Shown one piece after another: positions 44,521 through 53,473 of a stretch of DNA of 64,000 nt. The first letter of the stretch is position 1; each line of letters starts with the position of its first letter. A program made the translations under genes and the position numbers. The notes under the pieces are model-generated. The model saw only the letters and a program-made list of their open reading frames with translations, was not told the DNA's origin and made no database searches. The DNA comes from DATMNR01 sp963702765 (GTDB lineage Bacteria; Chloroflexota; Ktedonobacteria; Ktedonobacterales; Ktedonobacteraceae): the NCBI GenBank assembly GCA_963702765.1, contig CAVPEB010000036.1, forward strand, positions 1 through 64,000, in the 5' to 3' direction.

Positions 44521-45108
44521 ATGATGAACACTATCCATGCCTACACAAATGACCAGCAAATCCTCGATCGAAGCCATAAGGACTCCGGCACGCTCGTGCA
44601 GGCGCTGAAAACATCATCCCAACTACTACTGGTGCTACCCAGGCCCTGGGTGAGGTCATCCCAGCCCTTATGGACAAATTCCACGGCATTTCCTATCGCA
44701 TACCTACGATCACAGTCTCAGTCATTGATCTAGTTACCAAATTAGAACGCGCAGCATCTATAGCCGAAATTAACGCTGCCTTCGCGAATACATCCAGCAA
44801 ATCACTAGCAGGCTTACTTGGCAATACAGACCTACCTTTAGTTTCTAGCGACTTCCGTGGTGACAGCAGATCAAGTATCGTGGATGGATTGATGACCACC
44901 GTACTTTCTGAAGAGAATATGGTCCATATTGTGGGTTGGTTATGACAACGAGTGGGGTTATGCGAGTCGCATCGCTGATCTGGCCAACTTTATCAGTGAG
45001 TGTGAGCATAATGGACAGCGCCTGAAACGAGCACGTGTAGTCGAGCGTGATTATCTTGAGCGAGCATTGCGTATGGTTAGTTTCGCACCAGAAGAGCCTC
45101 CACTCTAG
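44521..45108 (+). pseudogene. Decayed C-terminal fragment of glyceraldehyde-3-phosphate dehydrogenase
   Basis: Three frames together spell the GAPDH catalytic domain: MNTIHAYTNDQQILDRSHKDS, then ENIIPTT-GA-ALGEVIP-LMDKFHGISYRIPTITVSVIDL, then VSSDFRGDSRSSIVDG, then YDNEWGYASRIADLANFI, ending at 45108. The N-terminal NAD domain and the catalytic cysteine region are missing, and at least three frame changes are needed, so this is a real pseudogene rather than a sequencing slip. It resembles about the last half of a normal 335-residue GapA. A functional copy would be expected elsewhere in the genome. Confidence 0.85.
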
Positions 45109-45214
45109 GACCGGCAAACTTTTAGCTCAGACCTTTGTTCAGCTTTGAGGAGGCAACTTATCACGCGGGGAGAAGATTAGCCTGCACATCACTTGTAGAC
45201 TATGTGTAGTTTTG

Positions 45215-45299
45215 GTTCCTACATAAGGATAGTTCCAAACTCTCAAATGTAGGAACAATTTACCCCACGTTTGAAGGTTTGGAACTATCCTTATGTAGG
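45215..45299 (+). promoter_or_regulatory. Leader with mutually exclusive hairpins upstream of a sigma gene
   Basis: A perfect 23-base inverted repeat (45218-45240 with 45277-45299) encloses a third element (45247-45256, ATGTAGGAAC) that can pair instead with 45215-45224 (GTTCCTACAT). The two foldings exclude each other, as in attenuators. It ends about 160 bases before the sigma factor start. It could equally be an inverted-repeat relic. Confidence 0.45.
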
Positions 45300-45461
45300 T
45301 TACATTTGTATCCAAGGTTAGGTTATGTTTAGCAAGTGTATGTACTCGTAAAAGATAGCTAATCATAGGCTGAGCTAGTATCACAGCGCGTATTTCACAT
45401 TTCCAGACAAGCTCAGGTGCAACGATCGGATTTCATTCTGTACAAGAAATGAAAGACAAAC

Positions 45462-46385
45462 ATGGAAGAAGACGAGCTCAGTGATGAGTTCCTGATCGAA
45501 GCCATCGCGGGTGGAGCCATGTGGGCACTTGAACGTCTCTGTCATCGTTACAGAGGACGACTCTATGCGTTTGCCTATCGCATGACCGCTGATAAAATGG
45601 TCTCCGAAGAGTTGACCCAAGATACACTCCTCGCGGTCTGGCAGAACGCCAGATCATATACTCCCCAAACAGGCCCAGTCCGCGGTTGGATCTTCTCTAT
45701 TATCTACCACCACACTGTTGACTATTTACGGCACTTGCGCCGCCGTTCCACACTACAGGAAGTCAAGTGGCAGGAGGTTGAAGCGTATGAGCGCTTTGCT
45801 ATATCGGATGTCTGGGAGGAGGCATGGAGTTCCGCACAGATTGATGAATTGCACGCATGTTTGGAGCGTTTGCCCACAAATCAACGGACAGTAATTAAAC
45901 TCGCATATTTTGAGGGATGGACACATACAGAGATCGCCCAACGCTGTCAAATTCCCATCGGTACCGTCAAAGCGCGTATACGCCTGGGGGTACGTCACCT
46001 CAGGAAAGCACTTGAGCATGAAGGATCTTCTCAGCTCCTTGCCAGCACTAAGAATAGACGGGAATCTCAATTAAGACAGGCAGAAACGGTGGTTGTTCAG
46101 GTGACAGAGGGTGGATGTCTCACAGGCTTTGAGCTGTATCGAGAGGGATCATGCAAGTGTTTTGGTTATTCCGAGTGGGAGCATCTCATTGAGCAGATAG
46201 AGACGTTTGAGTTCCGTGGAACCACTGGAACCTTCACCGCCCGAAAAGAAAAAAGAGCCCACGGCTGTGTCTACTGGTATGCCTATACATGGGGGAGGAC
46301 TGGGAGACGGAAGATCTATCTCGGTCGGCCTGCAGAGTTGACACTCGCACGTTTAGAGGTTATGGCGGCAAAATTGAGTGAGTGA
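45462..46385 (+). CDS. ECF-type sigma factor with an extra C-terminal domain
   Basis: 307 residues. Sigma region 2 (about 10-95: ALERLCHRYRGRLYAFAYRMT, ELTQDTLLAVWQNA, RGWIFSIIYHHTVDYLR) and region 4 (about 125-185: CLERLPTNQRTVIKLAYFEGWTHTEIAQRCQIPIGTVKARIRLGVRHLR) are complete. About 120 more residues follow, ending GTFTARKEKRAHGCVYWYAYTWGRTGRRKIYLGRPAELTLARLE. That tail resembles a short module found at the ends of regulators and ATPases in Ktedonobacteria, with unknown role. No anti-sigma gene is adjacent, so the tail may be the regulatory part. The gene lies 650 bases upstream of the hydrogenase operon. Confidence 0.85.
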   Translation: MEEDELSDEFLIEAIAGGAMWALERLCHRYRGRLYAFAYRMTADKMVSEELTQDTLLAVWQNARSYTPQTGPVRGWIFSIIYHHTVDYLRHLRRRSTLQEVKWQEVEAYERFAISDVWEEAWSSAQIDELHACLERLPTNQRTVIKLAYFEGWTHTEIAQRCQIPIGTVKARIRLGVRHLRKALEHEGSSQLLASTKNRRESQLRQAETVVVQVTEGGCLTGFELYREGSCKCFGYSEWEHLIEQIETFEFRGTTGTFTARKEKRAHGCVYWYAYTWGRTGRRKIYLGRPAELTLARLEVMAAKLSE

Positions 46386-47039
46386 TATCGAAGAATTTTA
46401 TTCCCCCGACTCCGACTTACTCCAAAGATTCCCAAATTTTCTACTTTATACTGTGCAGTTACAATACATTACAATTTCATAAGAATGTATTAGAATTGGC
46501 TTAATATTCAAGTAAGCACAACATTTATTTATCTATCTCGCCCCAAAAAGCACATTCCATCTGCTTCTTTTGAAGCAATGAATACTTCACTGATATCTTT
46601 GTTGAGGAAGAACAAATAGCTTGCTATTTAGGAATAACCGTTTGCACAACGTTCATTCAAAAACCTGTCATAGAAATGAAGCAGATGGTTTCAGGTTCGC
46701 TTTAGAGCCAACTGAAGCGCTCGTAAATATCTACCGCATGACAATCTTCCGCTTCTATTACAAAGGTGAAAAGATCTGAGGAGCTATCAAATTTCATTGT
46801 CTTCAAGTGTTTGTAATTGATGAATTTAAACTAGTATATCAAATTCAATCAAAATAATGTAAACAAATAACTCATCCAAAGTATTTTATTAGCGTAATCC
46901 GTACAGAATCTAAAGGCGTATTACTTAGAGGAAACTATGGATCAAGTAGGATAGCCTTTACACAGAATTTAGAACTGCGGCTTCTTTGTGTGTGATATTT
47001 TAGCAGGCCTAGAGCGAATAGCGCTCAAGGAGGTACAGC
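46386..47039. other. Long A/T-rich region upstream of the hydrogenase operon
   Basis: 654 bases without a supported gene. It contains an inverted repeat CCATCTGCTTC (46558-46568) / GAAGCAGATGG (46677-46687) and a small TGCTTCTTTTGAAGCA hairpin. It probably holds the hydrogenase promoter. It ends in a near-consensus ribosome site, AAGGAGGT (47028-47035). Confidence 0.55.
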
Positions 47040-48071
47040 ATGGCGACCAGAACACGCGTGGAGGAAGTCCACATCGTCTGGATAACCGCTGGACTGGGCT
47101 GCGATGGTGATTCGGTATCGATTACCGCAGCTACACAACCCAGCATCGAAGATGTTTTGTTGGGAGCCATCCCCGGACTACCCAAGGTTCATCTTCATAA
47201 TCCCGTACTCGCTTATGAACTTGGTGGTGAGAGCTTTATGACGTGGTTCTATCAAGCAGAGCGGGGTGAACTCGACCCCTTTGTACTCGTGGTGGAAGGC
47301 TCGATTCCCAACGAGAATATCAAGGCTGAGGGCTACTGGGCAGCCCTGGGTACAGACCCGACCACTGGCCAGCCAATCACAACCTGTGAGTGGATCGATC
47401 GTTTAGCGCCTAAGGCTCTAGCAGTAGTGGCAATCGGCACCTGCGCCACTTATGGAGGCATCCATGCCATGGAGGGAAATCCTACGGGAGCTATGGGTTT
47501 GCTTGACTATCTCGGCTGGAATTGGCAAACACCGGCGGGAATTCCTATTGTCTGCGTTCCAGGATGTCCAGTGCAGCCAGATAATTTTATGGAGACTGTG
47601 CTCTATCTCCTGTACCAGGCAGCGGGAATGTCTCCGATGATTCCTCTGGACGAGGCACATCGACCAACCTGGCTCTTCGGCAGGACTGTCCACGAGGGAT
47701 GCGATCGAGCCGGATACTACGAGCAAGGTGATTTTGCAACTACCTATGATTCACCTAAATGCCTGGTCAAGCTCGGATGTTGGGGACCAGTAGTGAATTG
47801 CAACGTACCGAAGCGAGGGTGGATGGCTGGTATTGGTGGTTGCCCTAATGTAGGAGGCATCTGCATTGGATGTACGATGCCGGGATTCCCAGACAAATTC
47901 ATGCCATTTATGGATGAACCAACCGGTGCCAAGTTATCTTCCAACCTTATCGGGGTCTATGGGAGAGTCATCAGAAATCTTCGCAAAATGACGCAAGCTA
48001 CAGACAATAAAGAGCCATCCTGGCGACACAAGGGTAGAGAGTTGACTACAGGCTATCAACCGAAATGGTGA
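47040..48071 (+). CDS. hhyS: [NiFe] hydrogenase small subunit, group 1h
   Basis: 343-residue Fe-S subunit of a high-affinity H2-oxidising hydrogenase; carries electrons away from the NiFe site through three clusters. The proximal-cluster region reads GLGCDGDSV (Cys21, Asp24), where the usual second Cys is Asp; Asp ligation is the hallmark of group 1h (actinobacterial-type) enzymes. Also seen are GTCATYGG, CVPGCPVQPDNF, and the medial/distal Cys/His set HEGCDR, PKCLVKLGCWGPVVNC and GGCPNVGGICIGCTMPGFPDKF. There is no Tat signal peptide, in line with cytoplasmic-side location of this group. The ATG has an AAGGAGG site. First gene of the operon. Confidence 0.96.
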   Translation: MATRTRVEEVHIVWITAGLGCDGDSVSITAATQPSIEDVLLGAIPGLPKVHLHNPVLAYELGGESFMTWFYQAERGELDPFVLVVEGSIPNENIKAEGYWAALGTDPTTGQPITTCEWIDRLAPKALAVVAIGTCATYGGIHAMEGNPTGAMGLLDYLGWNWQTPAGIPIVCVPGCPVQPDNFMETVLYLLYQAAGMSPMIPLDEAHRPTWLFGRTVHEGCDRAGYYEQGDFATTYDSPKCLVKLGCWGPVVNCNVPKRGWMAGIGGCPNVGGICIGCTMPGFPDKFMPFMDEPTGAKLSSNLIGVYGRVIRNLRKMTQATDNKEPSWRHKGRELTTGYQPKW

Positions 48072-48180
48072 CCATAATGAGTAGATGAAATGAGAGTACA
48101 GTGACTCTACAATGGAGTAATGTCTCTTATCTAGCTTGCCAAAGTTGCTACACTCGGGCAAGCTGAAAGGAGTTAATATT

Positions 48181-49977
48181 ATGGCAACAAAAATTGAACG
48201 GGGAGAGACCCCAACACCTCCATCACAGCTTGTAGAGATGTCGTGGGATCCGATCACACGCATCGTTGGCAGCCTTGGCATTTATACTAAGATTGATTTC
48301 AAGCAACGCAAAGTTGTGGAGTGCCATAGCACCTCCTCTATTTTCAGAGGCTACAGTCTCTTCATGCAAGGCAAGGATCCGCGTGACTCCCACTTTATCA
48401 CCAGCCGCATTTGCGGCATTTGTGGCGACAATCACGCGACTTGCTCCGTCTATACCCAGAATATGGCCTATGGAGTTAAACCACCAGCTTTGGGAGAGTG
48501 GGTGCTCAATCTGGGCGAGGCTGCAGAGTACATGTTCGATCATAACATCTTTCAGGAAAACCTGGTCGCAGTTGACTATTGCGAGCAGATGGTGAAAGAG
48601 ACAAATCCTGGCGTGCTAGAGAAGGCAAACAAAACCGAGGCTCCTCACGCGAGTGATCATGGTTATCGCACGATTGGCGACATCATGCGGGCATTTAATC
48701 CTTTCACTGGTGAGTTGTATCTCGAGGGACTACAGGTAAGCCGGTACACCCGAGAGAAGTTCTGTTTGATGGAGGGGCGGCATGTCCATCCATCGACCCT
48801 CTATCCTGGAGGAGTAGGAACAGTTGCCACCGTTCAACTCTTCACGGACTACCTGGTTCGGTTGATGAAGTACGTCGAATTTATGAAGAAGATGGTTCCG
48901 CTGCATGACGATTTATTCGACTTCTTCTACGAGGCGCTGCCAGGTTACGAGCAAGTTGGCTACCGACGAACCCTGATCGGTTGCTGGGGGTCGTTCCAGG
49001 ACCCCGATGTATGTGACTATGATTACCGCACCATGGACAAATGGGGACGCGCAATGTTCGTCACACCCGGTGTGATTGTGGACGGAGAATTAGTGACTAC
49101 GAGTCTGGTGGATATCAATCTGGGCATCCGAATTCTGCTGGGTCACTCTTATTATGACGATTGGCAGAACGAGAGAACTTTTGTTGACCGCGATCCACTT
49201 GGCAACCCGGTTGATAAGCGCCATCCCTGGAACCAGACGACAATCCCGAAGCCGCAGAAACGCGACTTCGACGGCGCTTATAGCTGGACGATGTCGCCAC
49301 GCTGGTTTGATAAGCGGACCGGCGACTATCTAGCCCTGGATACAGGTGGTGGAGCAATAGCTCGTCTATGGGCGACGGCCCTAGCTGGGATAGTCGACCT
49401 GGGAGGTTATATTAAGGCTACAGGCACCAGTGTCAAGATTCGATTGCCCAAGTCCGCCACTAAACCGGAAGTGGAATTTGAGTGGAAGGTTCCGAAGTGG
49501 AGCAACGCCATTGAGCGAAACCGCGCGCGAACTTACTTCCAGGCTTATTCTGCTGCTGTCGCGCTGCATTGTGTCGACAAGGCACTGAGCGAGATACGAG
49601 CCGGTCGCACCAGAACATGGAACGATTTCACGGTTCCAAAGGACGCCATCGGCTGTGGCTTCCACGAGGCGGTGCGAGGTGTGCTTTCCCACCACCTTGT
49701 GATCGAAAACGGGAAGATTGCAAACTACCATCCCTATCCACCTACACCCTGGAATGGAAGCGTACGAGATATCTATGGAACTCCAGGCCCCTACGAGGAT
49801 TCTGTGCAAAATACGCCGATCTTCGAAGAGAATGGCCCGGACAATTTCAAGGGAATCGATATAATGCGAGCAGTTCGCAGCTTCGACCCTTGTTTGCCAT
49901 GTGGCGTGCACATGTATCTTGGTGAGGGGAAGGAGCTGCAAGTAGTCCACTCACCGACTTTCGGCGCAACCCTATAG
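48181..49977 (+). CDS. hhyL: [NiFe] hydrogenase large subunit, group 1h
   Basis: 598-residue catalytic subunit that holds the NiFe(CN)2CO centre. N-terminal ligand motif RICGICGDNHATC (Cys78, Cys81) and C-terminal DPCLPCGVH (Cys571, Cys574, His577) are intact. A 21-residue extension after the His would be removed by the maturation endopeptidase encoded downstream. The ATG at 48181 follows AAAGGAG; a longer frame from 48136 is less likely. Known enzymes of this group oxidise H2 at atmospheric levels and support survival in starved or non-growing cells. It is separated from the next gene by a strong hairpin. Confidence 0.97.
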   Translation: MATKIERGETPTPPSQLVEMSWDPITRIVGSLGIYTKIDFKQRKVVECHSTSSIFRGYSLFMQGKDPRDSHFITSRICGICGDNHATCSVYTQNMAYGVKPPALGEWVLNLGEAAEYMFDHNIFQENLVAVDYCEQMVKETNPGVLEKANKTEAPHASDHGYRTIGDIMRAFNPFTGELYLEGLQVSRYTREKFCLMEGRHVHPSTLYPGGVGTVATVQLFTDYLVRLMKYVEFMKKMVPLHDDLFDFFYEALPGYEQVGYRRTLIGCWGSFQDPDVCDYDYRTMDKWGRAMFVTPGVIVDGELVTTSLVDINLGIRILLGHSYYDDWQNERTFVDRDPLGNPVDKRHPWNQTTIPKPQKRDFDGAYSWTMSPRWFDKRTGDYLALDTGGGAIARLWATALAGIVDLGGYIKATGTSVKIRLPKSATKPEVEFEWKVPKWSNAIERNRARTYFQAYSAAVALHCVDKALSEIRAGRTRTWNDFTVPKDAIGCGFHEAVRGVLSHHLVIENGKIANYHPYPPTPWNGSVRDIYGTPGPYEDSVQNTPIFEENGPDNFKGIDIMRAVRSFDPCLPCGVHMYLGEGKELQVVHSPTFGATL

Positions 49978-50011
49978 GCTCTATGATGTTGCCTACTCGG
50001 CAAGTAGTATT

Positions 50012-50062
50012 AGCCGTAGGGAGTTGCCATGGCCTGGTTTGCTTTGGCAACTCCCTACGGCT
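50012..50062 (+). terminator. Intercistronic hairpin after hhyL
   Basis: Perfect 18-base arms AGCCGTAGGGAGTTGCCA / TGGCAACTCCCTACGGCT with a 15-base loop, 35 bases past the hhyL stop, with no T tract. It could reduce read-through or stabilise the hhySL message, so structural subunits exceed the accessory proteins. Confidence 0.65.
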
Positions 50063-50163
50063 GAAATTGGAAGTACCGGCACTACAGCCGAAATTGAGAT
50101 ATATGGGTAACTGCGGATGCCAGGTAGAACTGACTTATATTGGAGAAATGAAAAGGTGGCCTC

Positions 50164-51084
50164 ATGCAACAAGACCAGCAGGAGCACCTGCGCAGGGCGG
50201 AACGTATCGAAATGCTGATCCAGGAGGTTAACGAACTTCCTGATTCACACGCGCGCGCCATAGTCGAGGAACTTGTCCAGGCACTCCTTGATATGTACGG
50301 CGAGGGATTGTCCCACATACTCGAGCTGACTGCACGATCTGAGGCATCAGGCGACGAATTGATCAATACTTTTACGCAAGACGATCTGCTTTCATCTTTG
50401 TTTTTGCTTCACGATTTACACCCAGAAGACACAGAGACCCGTGTTGCCAGAGCGCTAGTAGAGGTACGACCTTATCTCAAGTCGCATGGCGGTAATGTCG
50501 AGCTAGTAAAAATCGACAAAGGTGTAGCATATTTGCGTCTCGAGGGAAGCTGCCATGGCTGCCCTTCATCAACCATCACGCTCAAACTTGCAATTGAAGA
50601 GGCTATTTACAAAGCGGCTCCAGATCTGGTTGAACTCCAGGTCGAGGGTGTTACAGATCCACCACCTCGACCTGGTAAACCAATCACGTTCGTTCCGCCA
50701 AAGAGACGCAAGAATGACGCGCAAACAACGGAGCAGAATGGAGCATGGACAATAGTAGGTGAACTGAACTCTTTGCTCGAGGGAACTCTCAGAGTGATCG
50801 CTGTAGAGGGTGAGCCACTGCTCTTTTGTCAAATCGCGGGTAGCTATTATGCTTATCATGACCACTGCGGTAGTTGTAGTGCATCTCTTGATGGAGGCAA
50901 GATAGAAGGAACCACTCTTATTTGTTCCTCTTGTGGGCAACATTTTGACATCTGTCGTGCTGGAAGAAGCCTGGATACTTCTAACGTTTTCCTGGAACCA
51001 ATTCCATTACTGATGGAGAACGATAAGGTGAAGGTTGCATTAACCAAAGGTGTGCAAGCAAGTGCGGCCATACCAACCTTATAG
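50164..51084 (+). CDS. NifU-domain / Rieske-like Fe-S protein of the hydrogenase operon
   Basis: 306 residues. After a helical N-terminal region (1-95) comes a NifU C-terminal domain (about 98-165) with the cluster motif C-x2-C (SCHGCPSS). A linker leads to a Rieske-like domain (about 195-285): HDHCGSCSASL then CSSCGQHFDI. The spacing C-x2-C and C-x2-C-x-H differs from the classical C-x-H/C-x2-H Rieske set. In group 1h operons a protein of this type is thought to take electrons from the hydrogenase to the respiratory chain (compare HhyE of mycobacteria). That role is inferred from context here. Confidence 0.82.
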   Translation: MQQDQQEHLRRAERIEMLIQEVNELPDSHARAIVEELVQALLDMYGEGLSHILELTARSEASGDELINTFTQDDLLSSLFLLHDLHPEDTETRVARALVEVRPYLKSHGGNVELVKIDKGVAYLRLEGSCHGCPSSTITLKLAIEEAIYKAAPDLVELQVEGVTDPPPRPGKPITFVPPKRRKNDAQTTEQNGAWTIVGELNSLLEGTLRVIAVEGEPLLFCQIAGSYYAYHDHCGSCSASLDGGKIEGTTLICSSCGQHFDICRAGRSLDTSNVFLEPIPLLMENDKVKVALTKGVQASAAIPTL

Positions 51085-51100
51085 TGTGAGGTGAGAAGGC

Positions 51101-51778
51101 ATGTCAGCGTCTTATTTGAGCAATGATGGCGAGGATCGTTCCGCTATCCCTATGGGAGCTTTACGCCGCTTTACGCGAGAGCGCGAGCAAACTCGTGCGC
51201 CTTTTGAGCATTGCGAACTGTGCAGTGAAATGATTCCGGCGGATCACCATCACCTGTTGGACCTCTCAAGTCGTATCGTGATCTGCGCATGTCAAGCTTG
51301 CTCAGTGCTCTTCAATGGTCAGGGTACGGGAGGCGGTAAGTATAGACTTGTGCCCAGACGATACATAGCACTGTTGGATTTCCAGATAAGTGACGCGCAG
51401 TGGGACGAAATGATGATCCCGGTCAACATGGTTTATATCTTTCAAAGCACAATCGCCAACCGTATCATGGCTTTCTACCCTAGTCCCGCGGGACCAACTG
51501 AGTCCCTACTTGAGCTTGAGAATTGGGAATCGCTCATCGGCAACAATCCCATACTGAACGACCTGGAGCCTGATGTAGAGGCATTACTTATAAACAGGGT
51601 GAGAGATGTACGTGAATACTATATCGTCCCGATTGATGCCTGTTACAAACTCGTAGGTCTGATTCGCGTTTACTGGAAAGGCTTGAGTGGAGGTGAGGAG
51701 GTCTGGAAGGAGATTGCAGAGTTTTTTGCAGGCATACGAGCAAAATCCGAGTCTAAGAGAGGAGAGCCAGATGCCTGA
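51101..51778 (+). CDS. DUF5947-like hydrogenase-associated protein
   Basis: 225 residues. N-terminal cysteines C-x2-C (CELC, about 39-42) and C-x-C-x2-C (CACQAC, about 62-67) may bind zinc or a cluster. They are followed by YRLVPRRYIALLDFQISDAQWDEMMIPVNMVYIF and MAFYPSPAGPTESLLELENW, segments typical of the DUF5947 proteins that accompany group 1h hydrogenases. Function unknown. It starts 16 bases after the NifU/Rieske gene, and its end overlaps the next start by 8 bases. Confidence 0.75.
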   Translation: MSASYLSNDGEDRSAIPMGALRRFTREREQTRAPFEHCELCSEMIPADHHHLLDLSSRIVICACQACSVLFNGQGTGGGKYRLVPRRYIALLDFQISDAQWDEMMIPVNMVYIFQSTIANRIMAFYPSPAGPTESLLELENWESLIGNNPILNDLEPDVEALLINRVRDVREYYIVPIDACYKLVGLIRVYWKGLSGGEEVWKEIAEFFAGIRAKSESKRGEPDA

Positions 51779-52421
51779 TCTGAACTTTGAAGTGGTTGGC
51801 GCCGAGGCTCCTGCTTTTGCCGCAGTCCCAACGCTCATTTTCAAACTGCGCATCGACAACGCTATAGATCAAGAGCGCATTTTTACTATCACTCTACGTT
51901 GCCAGATCCAGATCAATGTCACACGCCGGCGCTATAGCCCAGAAGCACAGGCACGACTTTTAGAGGTTTTTGGTGAACCTAAACGCTGGGGAGAAACACT
52001 GCGTCCTTTGCTATGGACCCATACGAGTACTGTAGTTCCGCAGTTCTCTGGAAGTACTATCATCGATCTACCAGTTTCATGCACTTATGATTTTGAGGTG
52101 GCAGGTACCAAGTATTTTGATGCTCTAGAAGATGGTGAGATTCCACTCACATTCCTATTTAGTGGAACCATGTTCTATGAGGACGAGTCTGACAAGTTGC
52201 AGGTTGGGCAGATCTCCTGGTCAAAGGAGGCAACCTATCGACTCCCGGTAGCACTGTGGCAGGAAATGATACAGCGCTATTTTCCTAATAGTGCCTGGAT
52301 TCGCCTGCACAAAGATGTATTTGACCAACTGTATCAGTACAAAGCAACACATAGCCTACCAACGTGGGAGGAGGTAGTCGTTCAACTCTTGCAGAGAAGT
52401 AGCGAGGAGATCCAATTATGA
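51771..52421 (+). CDS. DUF6084-like hydrogenase-associated protein
   Basis: 216 residues. Starts PDLNFEVVGAEAPAFAAVPTLIFKLRI, a beta-rich opening typical of the DUF6084 proteins encoded with group 1h hydrogenases. It continues ALRCQIQINVTRRRYSPEAQARLLEVFGEP and LPVSCTYDFEVAGTKYFDAL; mostly beta-sheet. No catalytic motif is seen. The ATG at 51771 has AGAGGAGAG before it and overlaps the previous stop. Its own stop overlaps the next start (ATGA-type, 4 bases), so the three genes are translationally coupled and their products may form a complex. Confidence 0.75.
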   Translation: MPDLNFEVVGAEAPAFAAVPTLIFKLRIDNAIDQERIFTITLRCQIQINVTRRRYSPEAQARLLEVFGEPKRWGETLRPLLWTHTSTVVPQFSGSTIIDLPVSCTYDFEVAGTKYFDALEDGEIPLTFLFSGTMFYEDESDKLQVGQISWSKEATYRLPVALWQEMIQRYFPNSAWIRLHKDVFDQLYQYKATHSLPTWEEVVVQLLQRSSEEIQL

Positions 52422-53473
52422 GAATGGAAGAAATAAAAGAAATCGCCAACGCGGTGCTCTACGAGGGCTATCTCCTCTATCCATATCGACGCTCCGCCAT
52501 TAAAAATCGCCAGAGGTGGACAATAGGTGTCGTCTATCCACGTGAATATAGCGAAGCAAATGGCAACATAGAACCCTGGATGATGCAAACAGAGTGCCTC
52601 GTCTCCGGTTCAGCAGATACAACACTCGACATACATGTGAGGTTCCTGCATTTGCTTTTAAACAGCACCGTGCAATCTGTTACTACGAGCAATATTTCAG
52701 AAACGGCGTTCGATACGATGAAGTCTACTAGTAAGTGGAGTGTGGCGAGTCATCTAGCAAGCGAACCATGGGAAGAAGGGACAGAACGCGAAGTGAGTAT
52801 TTCGACTCTTCCGTTGATTGCCCTACTTGATCATCCTCAACTCGTGGAGATCACCTTCCCTGGCGAGCGTATGGTTGAAGAGTTAACCAATCAATCAACA
52901 GCTACTATCATTCGTGAACAGAAGCCACTCACTGGAGCCATCATTATTGATGCAAAACCCATTACAACAGGCCTCTTCAAGATCACTGTTAACATAGAAA
53001 ACAGGACACCTGGGACTGATACTTTGACGAGCAATGCTGTAATGGCACACTCATTCGTCTCCACCCACACCATCTTACAGGTACATGATGGTACCTTCGT
53101 CTCGCTGATGGATCCCCCCGAAACGTTAAAGAGTTTTTCTCAAGGGTGTCGTAATCTGCATACCTGGCCTGTACTCGTCGGGAAAGAGGGCGAACATAAC
53201 ACGATGCTTTCATCGCCGATCATACTCTATGATTATCCACAGATCGCTCCAGAAAGCCCTGGTTCTCTCTTCGATGGGACTGAGATTGATGAAATTCTAA
53301 CACTGCGTATCATGACTTTAACCGACGAAGAGAAGGAGGAGATGCGATATGGAGACGAGCGTGCCCGTGAGATACTGGAACGAACGGAAGCCCTCTCGCC
53401 CGAACAATTTATGAAGCTTCATGGTGTTATCCGCAGTCTACGAACAGTCGATGAAGGAAGCAAGCATGAATAG
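52418..53473 (+). CDS. Conserved hydrogenase-operon protein of unknown function
   Basis: 351 residues with no recognised domain. Opens EIANAVLYEGYLLYPYRRSAIKNRQRWTIGVVYP, a start I associate with proteins of group 1h hydrogenase loci. The middle is beta-rich and the C-terminus is helical and acidic (TDEEKEEMRYGDERAREILERTEALSPEQFMKLHG). Only one Cys near the end of a strand and one at position about 60, so a metal cluster is unlikely. It overlaps both neighbours by a few bases. A structural or assembly role is a guess. Confidence 0.75.
   Translation: MRMEEIKEIANAVLYEGYLLYPYRRSAIKNRQRWTIGVVYPREYSEANGNIEPWMMQTECLVSGSADTTLDIHVRFLHLLLNSTVQSVTTSNISETAFDTMKSTSKWSVASHLASEPWEEGTEREVSISTLPLIALLDHPQLVEITFPGERMVEELTNQSTATIIREQKPLTGAIIIDAKPITTGLFKITVNIENRTPGTDTLTSNAVMAHSFVSTHTILQVHDGTFVSLMDPPETLKSFSQGCRNLHTWPVLVGKEGEHNTMLSSPIILYDYPQIAPESPGSLFDGTEIDEILTLRIMTLTDEEKEEMRYGDERAREILERTEALSPEQFMKLHGVIRSLRTVDEGSKHE

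Noticed and set aside
49381..49950. Long minus-strand open frame (189 codons) within hhyL
   Set aside because: It is antisense to a highly conserved gene, has no ribosome site and a non-protein-like composition.
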